Source of the DNA: Desmodus rotundus | Taxonomy: Eukaryota; Chordata; Mammalia; Chiroptera; Phyllostomidae | Length of the DNA: 64,000 nt | Assembly: GCF_022682495.2 (NCBI RefSeq) | Contig: NC_071399.1 | Span: 2,709,342 to 2,773,341, forward strand | Direction of reading: 5' to 3' | Position numbers and translations under genes: made by a program | Notes under the pieces: model-generated | Told to the model about the DNA's origin: nothing | Database searches by the model: none | Seen by the model: only the letters and a program-made list of their open reading frames with translations | Shown here: positions 1 through 11,162 of the stretch, piece by piece | Layout of the letters: every line of letters begins with the position of its first letter | Position numbering within the stretch: position 1 is the first letter of the stretch

Positions 1-221
1 GCTCTGTGTGCTCATGTAGGGTCATGATTTTTCTCTGAATCTAGTCTATCATGTGCTTGGTTATTTCCTGTCCTGTGCCCTATGGGCCCCCGCAACTTGG
101 GTTATGTCCTCCTCACCCCACCTCATCCACACCCTCAACTTTGAGACCAGACTCTGTGTGCTCTCCAACAAGCCTCTGTAATGGGCCGCAGACCCCAACA
201 ACACATGGGTGGGTGTCTCAC

Positions 222-441
222 CTGCAGCATTTCGAGTGATGCGTCCGTCTCCTGTGAAGTAGATGGCCACATCCTGGTCCTCATCCCCAGGCTGGTCCTG
301 GTCCTTATCCCCAGGCTGGTCCTGGTCCTTATCCCCAGGCTGGTCCTGGGCAGGAAGCTGGTCAACTGTCTCTTGCAGGGTCTGAGCCTGGGCCTGGAAG
401 GCCAGGAGGAAAAGGGCAGCAAGGAGAGTGAGGGTCCTCAT
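222..441 (-). CDS. alpha-defensin gene 1, exon 1 only (prepro region; gene cut by window edge)
   Basis: The exon runs from the ATG at 441 down to a GT donor just below 222, giving 73 codons plus one base (phase 1). It encodes the alpha-defensin signal peptide (MRTLTLLAALFLLAFQAQAQ) and an acidic propiece. The propiece normally neutralises the cationic mature peptide until it is cleaved off. It carries three tandem DQPGD(K/E)DQ units where the paralogues have two, so this exon is 24 bases longer than the 196-base exon of the other four genes. The mature-peptide exon should lie beyond base 1, since the paralogues' introns are 384-404 bases and only 221 bases remain here. Bases 1-221 are therefore intron. 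Whether the gene is intact cannot be judged. Confidence 0.9.
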
Positions 442-514
442 GGCTGAGGGTCCCTCGAGGTCCCGGTTGGGTGGGAGGAAGGAATGGAGTGGAGGAGAGG
501 GCCCAGGCAGTCTG

Positions 515-522
515 TATTTATA
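515..522 (-). promoter_or_regulatory. TATA box of alpha-defensin gene 1
   Basis: On the minus strand this reads TATAAATA, about 75-80 bases before the ATG at 441. This allows a 5' UTR of roughly 45 bases without an extra leader exon, as in enteric (two-exon) alpha-defensin genes. Confidence 0.75.
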
Positions 523-611
523 GGTCGGTTGGGAGGAGGCTCGCAGACTCGCAGCAGTGAGAGGGAGAGGCTGTGCCTTTGGCTGGCCTGTGGCCAAGGC
601 TGCCATGGCCC

Positions 612-626
612 TCAAAGCCCCTTTGA
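612..626 (-). promoter_or_regulatory. palindromic TCF/LEF-type site, alpha-defensin gene 1
   Basis: TCAAAG and CTTTGA half-sites face each other across three bases, about 171 bases upstream of the ATG. TCF7L2 sites of the form CAAAG are known to drive Paneth-cell alpha-defensins. Binding here is inferred from the motif and its conservation. Confidence 0.55.
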
Positions 627-1299
627 TGCTCCTGCTCCTGCCCCTTCATCAGAGCATGTGTGCGTGTGCTGAGTGTCCACACTTGTTTCAAATTGATGGT
701 GGTGATAAGGACCCAGGTGTGTTTCCTGTTTCCCATCTGCCTGGGTGTTTACCTTGTGATGGTCAAGGAGGGCAAGGAGCTGTGCTCTCAGTGAGTGAGT
801 CAGGGGACAAAGGCCCCTTCTTCCTGCTGCTGGGCCCTGCTCGTCTGAGGCCCGACCCAGAGCCCATCCCATCCCATGGAGTGGGGGGTCCACGTGCATA
901 TTCGAGAGCACCACTGCCTTTTGAAGGAGATTTTAGATCCTGGGTGGTGGCTCCTATAGGGGAGGGGACAGTGACTTGGGCTCAGGTGAGGTGGGACAGA
1001 GGGAAGGAGCTGGTCAGAGCAAAGCGAAGGACAGACTTGTTTCAGGACGTCAGTGGGATGTGGGCACGTCGTGTACCCTGCTCAGCAGTCCCTTGTGTCC
1101 TTGTGGGGAAACAGCCAACACAACCATGTTCCTGCAGCTCCCTTCCGAGGTTTGCAGTCTTTAAAAAATAATTCAAGCACAAAGGCCATAATTCAACAGG
1201 TGGAAGAGAGAAGAGTGAAAAATAAGTGTCTCATCTTCCTGCTCCAGCCCCCCATCCTTGCTGCAGGAACCACCAGGTCCCCGTGTGCTGTGTCTCCTC

Positions 1300-2880
1300 A
1301 CTCAGCACGGGCTCTCACTCGAACGCTGTCACACCAGCATGCACAGGACGGCTCCACTGTCGTTACAGTGTTTTACATCTCAGTATCTTGTATGCCATCA
1401 TTTAACTTTTTCTTATTGATAAAGCATCATTAAATTTTTGTAATTTCTTTCTTTATGAAGTTTTACTGTTAGAAGCATAATAGCAATGTGTATCTTTTTA
1501 CCTAGAGCATCTTGCATATTTGTGACTGTCTTTTAGATAAACTTCTAGATGTGGATTTTGGTGATGAAGAAAACATCTCATACATGTAAAAGGCATTAAT
1601 GTATTATTCCCTGTAGAGGTCATTCCCACATCACTCACCAGAATACATGAGCTCAAGTGTGTCCAATGGACAGTGGAAGGTGCTAAACGGCCCTGTGATT
1701 GTCCCCAGCTTCCTTCATCCTTCCTTCCTGCCTGGGGTGTGGGCAGCAGTGTGCTTTCTTGAAATAAGACTTGATGCCTCAGACTTTCTTGCAGCTGAGT
1801 GTGGCCAATAAGCAGAGTTCTAATGAAATGGAAGCCCTGGGAAGGGCAGCATTTTTAAATAATAAAATGATTTACTGTTGCTCGCATTTGTGCTATGCTA
1901 TTCTGTTATATATTTCCTCTCCATTTGTACTTGGAGGTTTGGAGCGGTTGGCAACGTGGTCCATTGTATTCTGACTGTGAAGAGGAGAGTGACTTGATGT
2001 GGATGGTGGAGCTGGAAGGTCCATGACTCATTCTGCCCTTGAGGTCAAGGCTGAGCCATGTTACCCAGCTTCTGGGTTTCCTGTGCTCCTGACTTTCTAC
2101 AGCCACTGGTGGCCCTGGGTCCTGGTGGTGGCTGGAAGCAGGCCGAGACTTTGAGGGCTTGGATTTTTCCCAATCTGACAGGTACGAATTGAACCTTAGT
2201 TGAGTCCTGGCTCTGTTTCCATCATGAGTCAGGAATACCATGTCTTCATATCTAAGATGTACCCGTATTCTCTCTGAGTGTCCTTTCCACTTGGCATTTG
2301 TTTGGGAAATGTAATAGTTGGCTGATTTATTCATACTGATTGCTAAGATATAAGTTTTGGATGTTAGCTCTTTGTCCCAAGTACTTCAAATCATTTCCAG
2401 ATTTTATCATTCCACTTTTGGCTTTTTCTCTTTTCTACAGAGATACTTTGGATTTCTATGTAGTTTTAAAATTCCTTTTTAGTCACTTTTTGATTCTGTG
2501 TGTTTTTTTCTCTCTCAGTTTGTAAAAGTTAGTCCTTGTCTCTTGGTGGTAGGATCTTAGAGGGCCTTTTGGAGATTGATTGTAAAGATTAAAATAAAAC
2601 TGTTGTTCTTTGTCTTTTCAAGGAAAAATTTTCAAAATAGAAGTGGCCACAAGGCAAAGATTAAGTCAATGTTATTATTAGCACAGCACAGTGTCAGGGT
2701 AGAACTCGGGGTCGTGGCTGTAAGGATGCTGGTGGCCGCCGTGGACATGGGAGAGGGAGGGTAGAGAGATGCCTGTGTTCTGGAGATCAGGCTCCCATGC
2801 ATCTCAGCTGATAGATGGGAGCCTACCTTTCAGCCCAGGAGTGAAGGGCCTGTCATTGGCCTTATGAAAAGCATATTTCT
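1300..2880. repeat. segmental duplication, copy a (5' flank of alpha-defensin gene 1)
   Basis: This stretch aligns along its length with 14060-15840, the 5' flank of gene 4. Identity is near complete at about 1560-2000 and falls on both sides. No gene of its own is visible. The pairing shows that the block with genes 1 and 2 and the block with genes 4 and 5 are duplicates of each other. Confidence 0.8.
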
Positions 2881-3280
2881 TTTTTTAATTTATGTTTTTT
2901 TGTTTTTCAAGTACAGTTGTCTCCATTTTCACCCGACCACATCCCACCACCCCACGCATCTCTGCCTCCCACCCTTGAACCTGCCCTCTTTGGCTTAGTC
3001 TATGTGTCCTTTATGCATGTTTGTTGATGGCCCTTCCTCTATTTTCCCCCATTATCCCTCTACCCACTGCCCTCTTGTTACTATCTGTTTGTTCTTTACG
3101 TCAATGTCTCTGGTTATATTTTACATACTTGTTTGTTTTGTTGATTAGGTTCCACTTATAGGTGAGATCACATGGTATTTGTCTCTCACCACCTGGCTTA
3201 CTTCACTTAGCATAATGCTCTCCAGATCCATTCATATTGTTGCAAAAGGTAGGAGCTCCTTCTTTCTTTCTGTTGCATAG
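2881..3280 (-). mobile_element. L1 3'-end fragment with target-site duplication
   Basis: T-rich start followed by antisense L1 3'-end sequence, including the block ending in TCACTTAGCATAATGCTCTC. The direct repeat ATATTTCT flanks it at 2873-2880 and 3282-3289. The duplicate region near 15840 has no such insert, so it arrived after the duplication. Confidence 0.7.
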
Positions 3281-3996
3281 TATATTTCTTAGTAGAATAT
3301 TTTAAAAATCAGTACAGGTTTATTATAACTAGTAGGCTCAATTTCTTTAAAGAGGGAGAAACTTGAGACCAAATCTTTCATCGGATATGGGTGTAATCTA
3401 CCTTTTAGGGGTCTGAAGGGGGAGCATTTATTGCATGGGTCATTGGGCATGACCCTATACCAACTGGGTTCTCACCTCCCCTTTCCTCTGGTTGTGATTT
3501 GAGACCACTGGTGCTGGTCAGTGTGTTCATTTTGGGGGGAGGTCTTCCTTTTCTCCGTTGGCGGCACAGTGAAGCATCAGTTCCCCCTGTCTTATTGACC
3601 CATCTAGGAGAAATATGTATGTAACTGAAACCCCTGCTTATCATGAGAAACTATCTGTACATATGGATGCCCAGCCATGTCTTAAATTGAAAGAACAGGT
3701 ATTATAGTTCATCGGATCCACCTTTCCTGGCAGCAACAAAACATTTCAACATGCCATAGAAACTTCTCTCTTTTTAGTTTCATTATCAACAGATTAGATT
3801 TTGCAGGTGAAAATCACCTTAATTAAGAATTACGTTCACTTTTCTTGCTTGTTGTTGCCCTGTGATGTTCAAATTGTGGAATGCAAAGGCTGCCCCCTTT
3901 AATGTAGACCATTCAGGACAGAATTCCCTACACAATTCAACTGCACATATAGCCCTCATGGGGGGGAAAAAAAACCCAGTGAGTTTAATGCTTGGG

Positions 3997-4002
3997 TTTA
4001 TT
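3997..4002 (-). terminator. poly(A) signal of alpha-defensin gene 2
   Basis: Minus-strand AATAAA lies about 100 bases past the stop codon, in a block conserved behind genes 2 to 5. Confidence 0.65.
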
Positions 4003-4099
4003 TTGGATCTAGAAGAAGAAAAGGTACAGGTACAGAGATTACTGCTTGTCCAGGTCTTCAGTGGAATCCTGCAGTGCTTTGGGGTCTCAGTCCAGAAGC

Positions 4100-4822
4100 T
4101 CATTTACAGCAAAGCTTGTACCGACGACCAAAGACTTTACAGGTCCCATAGAGGAGCTCCAGTGTCTTGTTGACCTTGTTGCGACGGCACCGGCCTTGTC
4201 GGCAGCGGCATCTCTTTATTACCTCCTTTGTTATGCCAAATCCTGCAGAGGTAAGAGAAGGGTCAGGCTTAGGGGGGATGCAGACAGAGAGGAGAGGCTC
4301 AGCCGGCCTCAGGGAGACCTTCTGAGAGGCGATGAGTTGACTTAATGTAGACAATCCCTGCCTGGTTTGGGTGAAAGGACTGTTTTTGTCATAAATCCCA
4401 AGAACTCTTACTGGGTCTGCTCATGCAGGGTCGTGATTTTCCCGGGTCCTAGTGATGGCACACGTGCTTGTATCCTGTGCCTTGTCCCAGACATCTTCCC
4501 GATTCGGGGGTACGTTCTTCTCACCCTCCTCACCCACATACTCCATTTTTGAGCCCAGACTCCATGCAGCCTCCAAGAGCCCCTCTAATGGGTGCAGACC
4601 CCATAGCATGTGGACGGGTGTCGCACCTGTAAGTTGTCGAGTGGTGCGTTCTTCTCCTGTGAAGGACACGGCCACGTCCTGGTCCTCATCCCCAAGCAGG
4701 TCCTGGTCCTCATCCCCAGGCTGGTCCTGGGCAGGAAGCTGGTCAGCTGTCTCTTGCAGGGTCTGAGCCTGGGCCTGGAAGGCCAAGAGGAGAATGGCAG
4801 CAAGGAGAGTGAGGGTCCTCAT
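4100..4822 (-). CDS. alpha-defensin gene 2, complete, with enlarged Cys3-Cys4 loop
   Basis: Exon 1 is 4627-4822 (196 bases, phase 1) and exon 2 is 4100-4242, split by a 384-base intron with a GT donor and CAG acceptor. The predicted precursor is 112 residues: signal peptide about 1-19, acidic propiece, then a strongly basic mature region. The cysteine pattern is C-x-C-x4-C-x15-C-x9-CC. The usual alpha-defensin pattern has x9 between the third and fourth cysteine, so this loop is six residues longer. The Arg after Cys2 and the Gly two residues before Cys4 (YGTC) are kept. The Glu of the canonical salt bridge is at Cys3+10 rather than Cys3+4. The product should be a secreted antimicrobial peptide, probably stored in Paneth-cell granules. 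No frameshift or stop is seen. The altered loop leaves it open whether the canonical fold is kept. Confidence 0.93.
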
Positions 4823-4897
4823 GGCTGAGGGTCCCTGGAGGTCCGGGTTGGGTGGGAGGAAAGAATGGAGTGGAGGGGAGGGCCCAGGCAGCCCGAA

Positions 4898-4903
4898 CTT
4901 ATA
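4898..4903 (-). promoter_or_regulatory. TATA box of alpha-defensin gene 2
   Basis: Minus-strand TATAAG lies at the position equivalent to the gene 1 TATA box, 76-81 bases upstream of the ATG at 4822. Flanking sequence is conserved with the other copies. Confidence 0.7.
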
Positions 4904-4993
4904 GGTGGGATGGGAGGAGGCTCAGAGACTCCCAGGCAGTGAGTGGGAGAGGCTGTGCCTTTGGGTGGCCTGTGGCCAAAGCCACCATGGCCC

Positions 4994-5008
4994 TCAAAGC
5001 CCCTTTGA
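4994..5008 (-). promoter_or_regulatory. palindromic TCF/LEF-type site, alpha-defensin gene 2
   Basis: The same 15-base palindrome as in gene 1 lies 172 bases upstream of the ATG. Confidence 0.55.
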
Positions 5009-5820
5009 TGCTCCTGCTCCTGCCCCTTCATCAGAGCACATTTGTGTGTGCCTAGTGTCCACACTTGTTTCAAGTTGATAGTGGTGATAAGGACCCTGGT
5101 GAGGCATCTGTTTCCCATATGCCTGGGTGTTTACCTTCTGAAGGACAAGGAGCCTTGTTCTCGGTGAGTGAGTCAGGGGACAAAGGCCCCTTTTCCCTGC
5201 TGCTGGGCCCTGCTCACCTGAGGCCTGACCCTGGGCCCAGGGTATCCCGTGGAGATAGGTGGTCCCCTGTATGTTTGGGTGCATCAGTGCCCTGTGAAGG
5301 AGCCTTTTTGGTCCTGGGTGGTGGCTTCTGCAGGGGAGGGATGGTGACTTGGGCTCAGGTGAGGTGGGTCAGAGGGAAGGAGCTGGTTGGAGCAAAGCTG
5401 AGGACAGGCTTGTCTGAGGTCATCAGTGGGACGTGTGCACATCGCGTACCCTGCTCAGCAGTCCCTTGTGTCCTTGTGGGGAAACAGCCAACACAACCAC
5501 ATTCCCGCAGCTCCCTTCTGAAATTTCTCATCTTCTAAAATAAAAAATTAATTCATGCACAAAAGATTAAATTCAAATTTAGAAGAGAGAAGAGTGGAAA
5601 CACCAGTCTCATCTCGTGTCCCTGCCCGCCTTCCTTTCTGCAGGAACCAGCGGGTCCCCGTGTGCTGTGTGTCCTCATCAGCCCGGGCTCTGACTCGAAC
5701 GCTGTCACACCAGCACGTACAGAACCTCTTCTCCATTTTGTTAGCATTACATATTGTGGTGTTTTATATATGTCATCATTGAACTATTTGTGTTGCTCAT
5801 GAAATCCTAACATTTGGTTA

Positions 5821-8759
5821 TTTTTTTTTCTTTAAATATTTTATTGTTTGTGCTATTATAGTTACCGCAGTATTTCCCCCATTACTCCCCTCCACACTGC
5901 CCACCCCTCACTTCAATCCCCCAGTGCTGTTCCTGTCCGTGGGACATGTACACCCGTTCTTTCACTGTCTCCCCTTTCCTTTCCGCCTCGCCCTCTTTCA
6001 CAGCTATCAGCTTGTACCACGTTCTGTGCCTCTGATTCTACTTTGGTCGTTAGTTTATTTTGTTCGTTAGATTCCGCTTGTAAGTGAGATCATGTGGTAT
6101 TTGTCTTCCATTGAGTGGCTTTTTTAATTTAGGCTAATCTAGTTCAGTTCCATCCATGGTGTCAAAAAAGCTAATATTCCTTCTTTCTACTGCTCTGTTC
6201 TATTTCATTGTGTAAATGTACCACAGGGGTTTTTTTGTTGTTGTTTAATCTACTCATCTACTGATGAGCACTTAGGATGTTTCCATATCTTGGTTATTGT
6301 AAATAATGCTTCTATGAACATGGGGTGTATATATTCTTTCGAGCTGGTGTTTTGGATTTCTTTGATTATATTCCCAGAAGTGGGATTACTGAGTCAATAG
6401 GCAATTCCATTTTTAATTATTTTTGGAAAACTCCATTCTGCTTTCTGGAGTGGTGGCACCAGTCTTTATTTATTCATACCAACGTTTCACTAAGGCTCCC
6501 TTTTCTCCACAGCCTCACCAGCACTTGATGTTTGTTGATTTACTAGTGACAGACATTCTGACAGGTGTGAGGTGATAGCTCATCGTGGTTTTAATGTGCA
6601 TCTCTCTGATGATTAGTGATGGTGAGCATCTTTTCATATGTCTGTTGGCCATCTGTGTGTCCTCTTTGGAGAAGTGTCTATTTAGGCCCTTTGCCTATTT
6701 GTAATTGGATTGTTTGTGGTTTTGGTGTTGAGCTTCATAAGTTCTTTATAAATTTTGGATATCAATCTCTTATCAGATGTTATTGGGAAAATATGTGCTC
6801 CCATCCAGTAGGTTGCATTTGTATTTCGTAGATGGTTTCCTTTTCTGTGCAAAACATTTCTAGTTGGATCTTGTCCCCTTTGTTATTTTTTCTTTTGTTT
6901 CCCTTGGCCAAGGAGGTTCACCAGAAAAAATATTACTATGAGAAGTGTCTAAGATTGTACTACCTATGTTTCCTTCTAGGATTTTTATAATTTTGAGTCA
7001 ACATTTAAGTCTTTAATCCATTCTGAGTTTATTTTTTGTGTCCATAGAAGGTGGTTTCATTCATTTTTTTTGCACATATCTTTCCAATGTTCCCAACATG
7101 GTTTATTGAATAGACTATGTTGAGTCCATTCATGTTTTTGCTTCCTTTGTCCAATATTAATTGACTATAATATCTGGGTGTATCTCTGGGCTCTGTATTC
7201 TATTTTATTCATCTTTAGGTCTGTCTGTATGCCAGTATGCCATTTTGATTACTATTGTCTTGCGGTATAGTTTGATATTGGTAGTGTGATTCTTCCAACT
7301 TTGTTCTTTCTAAAGATTGCTGTTGTGATTCAGGGTCTTTTATGATTCCATGTAAATTTATCAAATATTTGTTCTAGTTCTGTCAAATATGCCAGTGGTA
7401 TATTGATAGAACCTGCTTGAATCTGTAGATGGCTTTGGTTAGTATGGACATTTTAGTGATGTTAATTCTTCCTATCCATGAACACTGTACGTGCTTCCAC
7501 ATACTTGTATATTCTTCAGTGTCTTAATATAAACAAGGCTGACAATACATTTCACCAGATTCATAAAGAAAAGAGAGAGGACCCAAATAAATAAAATCAG
7601 CAATGAAAGAGAAGAAGTGATACATGACACCAAAGGAATACAAAGGATTGTAAGAAAATATTATCAAGAGCTACATGCCAACAAATTGGGCAATCTGGAT
7701 GAAATGGATAATTCCTAGAGACATACAGTCTGCCAAAACTAAATCAGGAAGAATCACAGAATCTGCATAGAAAGATTACAACTAGTGAAACTGAAGCAGT
7801 AATCAAAAAACTAGCAACAAACAAAAGCCCTGGGCCAGAATACTTCACAGGTGAATTTTACCAAATATTCAAAGAAGAACTAACCCCTATCCTTCTCAAA
7901 CTCTTGCAAAGATTCAAGAGGAAGGAAGACTCCCATGCTCATTTTATGAGGCCAGCACTATCCTAATTCCAAAACAGATAAAGACACTACAAAGAAAGAA
8001 AATTATAGGCCAGTATTTCTGATGAACATAGATGCTAAAACCTGAACTAAATACTAGCAACAGAATCCAGTGATACATTAAAAAGAATATGCACCGTGAT
8101 TAAGTGGGATTTATTCCAGGGATGCTAAGTCGGTACAATATCCACAAATCAATCAATTTGATGCACCATACAAACCAAATGAAGGATGAAAACCACTTGA
8201 TCATATCAATAGATGCAGAAAAAGCATTTGATAAAATCCAGCACCCATTTCTGATAAAAACTCTCACCCAAGTGGAAATAGCGGGAACGTGCCTCAATGC
8301 AATAAAGGCCACATATGAGAAACCCACAGCCCTCATCATACTCTGTGGGCCAAAACCACAAGCGATCCCCTTAAGAATGAGAACACACAGGATGTCCACT
8401 TTCACCTCTCTTATTCAATACAGTGCTGGAAGTGCTCACCACAGCAATCAGCCAAGAAGAAAGTGATACAAGGCAACCAGTTTGGAAAAGAAGGAGTAAC
8501 ACTGGCATTATTTGCTGATGACCTGATACTCTGTATAGAAAACCCCAAAGATTACAACAAAATATTACTAGGACTGGAACATGAAGTCAATGAAGCAGCA
8601 GGATAGGGATAAAGGTCTAGAAATCAGTTGCATTATTATACACCAATGAGGAACTCTCAGAAAGGGAAACTAAGAAAACAATCCCAATCATAATTTCAAA
8701 AAGAATAAAATACCTAAGAAAAAATTTAACCAAGGATGTAAAGACCTTTGCTAGGAAAA
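5821..8759 (-). mobile_element. 5'-inverted (twin-primed) L1 element, decayed
   Basis: From 5821 to about 7528 the sequence is antisense L1 (3' UTR and end of ORF2), beginning with a poly-T run. From about 7529 to 8759 it is sense ORF2, with the reverse-transcriptase block IISIDAEKAFDKIQHPF near 8205 and LFADDLIL near 8508. The sense part stops in ORF2 just where the antisense part starts, so the two are consecutive parts of one element with its 5' part inverted. Several stops make it non-functional. It sits between alpha-defensin units 2 and 3. Confidence 0.8.
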
Positions 8760-9485
8760 ACATACTATTTCTTGCTCAAATTTTGTTAAAATTAGTAGTT
8801 GTTTGTTGTAACTAGTAGATTCAATCTCTTGAGAAGGAGAGAGAGAGAGAGAGTTGAGAACAACTTCTTTTTTATTTGACATTGCATTAATCTTTTAAGG
8901 ACAATCAGGGACTCAATTTTCACTGGTCATTTTGTATGACCATCTATATGGAACAGCTTCTGGACTCCCCTTTCTCTGGTCATTTTTTGAGACCACTGGT
9001 GCCGGACAGAATATTCTGTTTTGGGGGTAGTTCTTATGTTTTCCTTGTTGGTGGGCATACTAAAGCATTAGTTCACTTTATCTTGTTAATGCAACTAGGT
9101 AACTCTAAGGCCTGCTTGTCATGAGAAAATATCCATTTGTATCAATGCCCACACTTTATCTTCGAATCAAAGAACAAATGACATTGGCCACCGGATCCCC
9201 CTTTCAGGGCATCAACAATTCATTTTGGACACTTCATTGAAACCTTTCTTTTTTGAGTTTCATTATGAATGGATGTAACTTTGCAGGTTAAAATTGTCCT
9301 AAGAAAGAATGATGTTCATTTTTGCTGGTTTGTTGTTGCTGTGAGATGCTCACGTGTTGCATCCCTGAGACACAAAGGCCGGTCACCTTTGTGTAGACCA
9401 TTCAGGACAGAATTCTCTTTACAAGTGAACCACACAACCCTCATGGAAAAAAAAATAACAACCCCAAACAGTTTAATGCTTGAGG

Positions 9486-9491
9486 TTTATT
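9486..9491 (-). terminator. poly(A) signal of alpha-defensin gene 3
   Basis: Minus-strand AATAAA lies about 90 bases past the stop codon, at the same place as in gene 2. Confidence 0.65.
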
Positions 9492-9579
9492 TTGGAGCTA
9501 GGAGAAAGAAAAGGTACAGGTACAAAGACTAAAGGTCTTCAGTGAACAATGCAGTATTTTGGGTCCCACTCCAAAAAGC

Positions 9580-10285
9580 TCAGCGACAGCATCGGATATA
9601 TCTACGCTGAGGGATTGAACACTTTCCAGAGGGACGCTCTGTAGGCTTGCAGGAGAGCCCCCGTTGGCATCTGCAGATTTTTAGTGCCGGAAGTCCTGGA
9701 AAGGGAAGAGAAGGGTCAGGTTCAAGGTGGAAGGGAACAGGGAGGGGAGGCTTAGCTGGCCTCTCGGAGATCTTCTGGGAGGCGATGAACCTACTCACTG
9801 TACACGGTACCTGCCTGTTCGGGTGAATAGATTCAGTGTCTGTCATGAATCACAAGGACTTCCTACTGGCTTCGTGTGGTCATGCAGAATAATGACTTTC
9901 TCTGACCCTAGGGTATCATGTACATTCTTGTACCTTCTGCCTTTCCCAACAAGCTCCTCCAGAACACGGAGTACTTACTACTCACTCCAATTCATCACAC
10001 AGTCTATTTTGAACCCAGAATCCATGTCTCCTCCAACAAGCCTCTCCAATGGGCCAGATACCCCAATAACACATGGGTGGGTGTCTCACCTGCAGCCCCC
10101 TTAGTGATGCGTTCCTCTTCTGTGAAGGAGACGGCCACATCCTGGTCCTCATTGCCAGACTGGTCCTGGTCCTCGACCCCAGGTTGGTCCTGGGTGGGAA
10201 CCTGGTCAGCTGTCTCTTGCAGGGTCTGAGCCCTGGCCTGGAAGGCCAGGAGGAGAAGGGCAGCAAGGAGAGCAAGGGTCCTCAT
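9580..10285 (-). CDS. alpha-defensin gene 3, complete
   Basis: Exon 1 is 10090-10285 (196 bases) and exon 2 is 9580-9695, with a 394-base intron and phase-1 GT/AG junctions. The precursor is 103 residues. The prepro region is typical: a leucine-rich signal and a propiece with DQPGVEDQDQSGNEDQDVAV. The mature region has C-x-C-x5-C-x9-C-x9-CC, one residue more than usual between Cys2 and Cys3. Gln replaces the conserved Arg right after Cys2. Glu at Cys3+4 and Gly two before Cys4 are present. The peptide is cationic (Arg-rich C-terminal half, RRYIRCCR end). The expected role is microbicidal secretion in the small intestine. The canonical Arg-Glu salt bridge probably cannot form as usual because of the Arg-to-Gln change. 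Confidence 0.93.
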
Positions 10286-10358
10286 GGCTGAGGGTCACTG
10301 GAGGTCCGGGTCTGGTGGGAGGAAAGAATGGAGTGGTGGGGAGGGCCCAGGCAGGCTG

Positions 10359-10366
10359 TACTTATA
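10359..10366 (-). promoter_or_regulatory. TATA box of alpha-defensin gene 3
   Basis: Minus-strand TATAAGTA lies 74-81 bases upstream of the ATG at 10285, aligned with the paralogous promoters. Confidence 0.7.
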
Positions 10367-10456
10367 GGTGGGTTAGAGGGAGGCTCAGAGACTCCCAGGC
10401 AGTAAGAGGGAGAGGGTGTGCCTTTGGCTGGCCTGTGGCGAAGGCCGCCATGGCCC

Positions 10457-10471
10457 TCAAAGCCCCTTTGA
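10457..10471 (-). promoter_or_regulatory. palindromic TCF/LEF-type site, alpha-defensin gene 3
   Basis: The same 15-base palindrome lies 172 bases upstream of the ATG. Confidence 0.55.
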
Positions 10472-11162
10472 TGCTCCTGCTCCTGACCTTCATCAGAGCA
10501 CACTTGTGTGTGCCTAGTGTCCACACTTGTTTCAAGTTGATAGTGGTGATAAGGGCCCTGGTGTGACATCTGTTCCCATCTGCCTGGGTGTTTACCTTCT
10601 GATGGTCAGAGGACAAGGAGCCTTGTTCTCGGTGAGTGAGTAGGGGACAAAGGCCCCTTCTTCCTGCTGCTGGGCCCTGCTCATCTGAGGCCTGACCCTG
10701 GGCTCAGATCATCCCATGGAGTGGGGGGACCACCCCTGCATGTTCAGGGGTATCACTGCCCTGTGAGGGAGCTTTCAGGTCCTGAGTGGTGGCTTCTTCA
10801 GGGGAGGGGATGGTGACTTTGGCTCAGGTGAGGTGGGACAGAGGGAAGGAGCTGGTCAGAGCAAAGTGAAGGACAGACTTGTTTCAGGTTGTCAGTGGGA
10901 CGTGTGCACATCGCGTACCCCGCTCAGCAGTCCTTGTGTCCTTGTGGGGAAACAGCCAACACAACCACAATCCTGCAGCTCCCTTCTGAAAGTGTTCATT
11001 TTTAAAAATGGAAATGACTCATGCCCGTAGCACAGAATTCAAAATGTAGAGGAGAGAAGAGTAGAAATACCAGTCTCCCTCCTGTCCCTGTCCCTGTCCC
11101 CCATCTATTTGGCAGGAACCACCAGATTCCGGTGTCCTATGTTTCTTCACTCAGCCGGAGCT

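Noticed and set aside
596..680. Plus-strand open frame with a signal-like start (MALKAPLMLLLLPLHQS), repeated upstream of alpha-defensin genes 1 to 4
   Set aside because: The frames diverge or stop right after the leucine run and differ between copies. The conserved DNA is better explained as promoter sequence with the TCF palindrome.
1771..1974. A 67-codon open frame identical at 14539-14742
   Set aside because: Identity comes from the duplicated DNA. It has no signal, domain or splice support and lies in defensin flanking sequence.
8104..8466. Open frame with reverse-transcriptase motif as a possible host gene
   Set aside because: It is a fragment of L1 ORF2 within a decayed, rearranged element.
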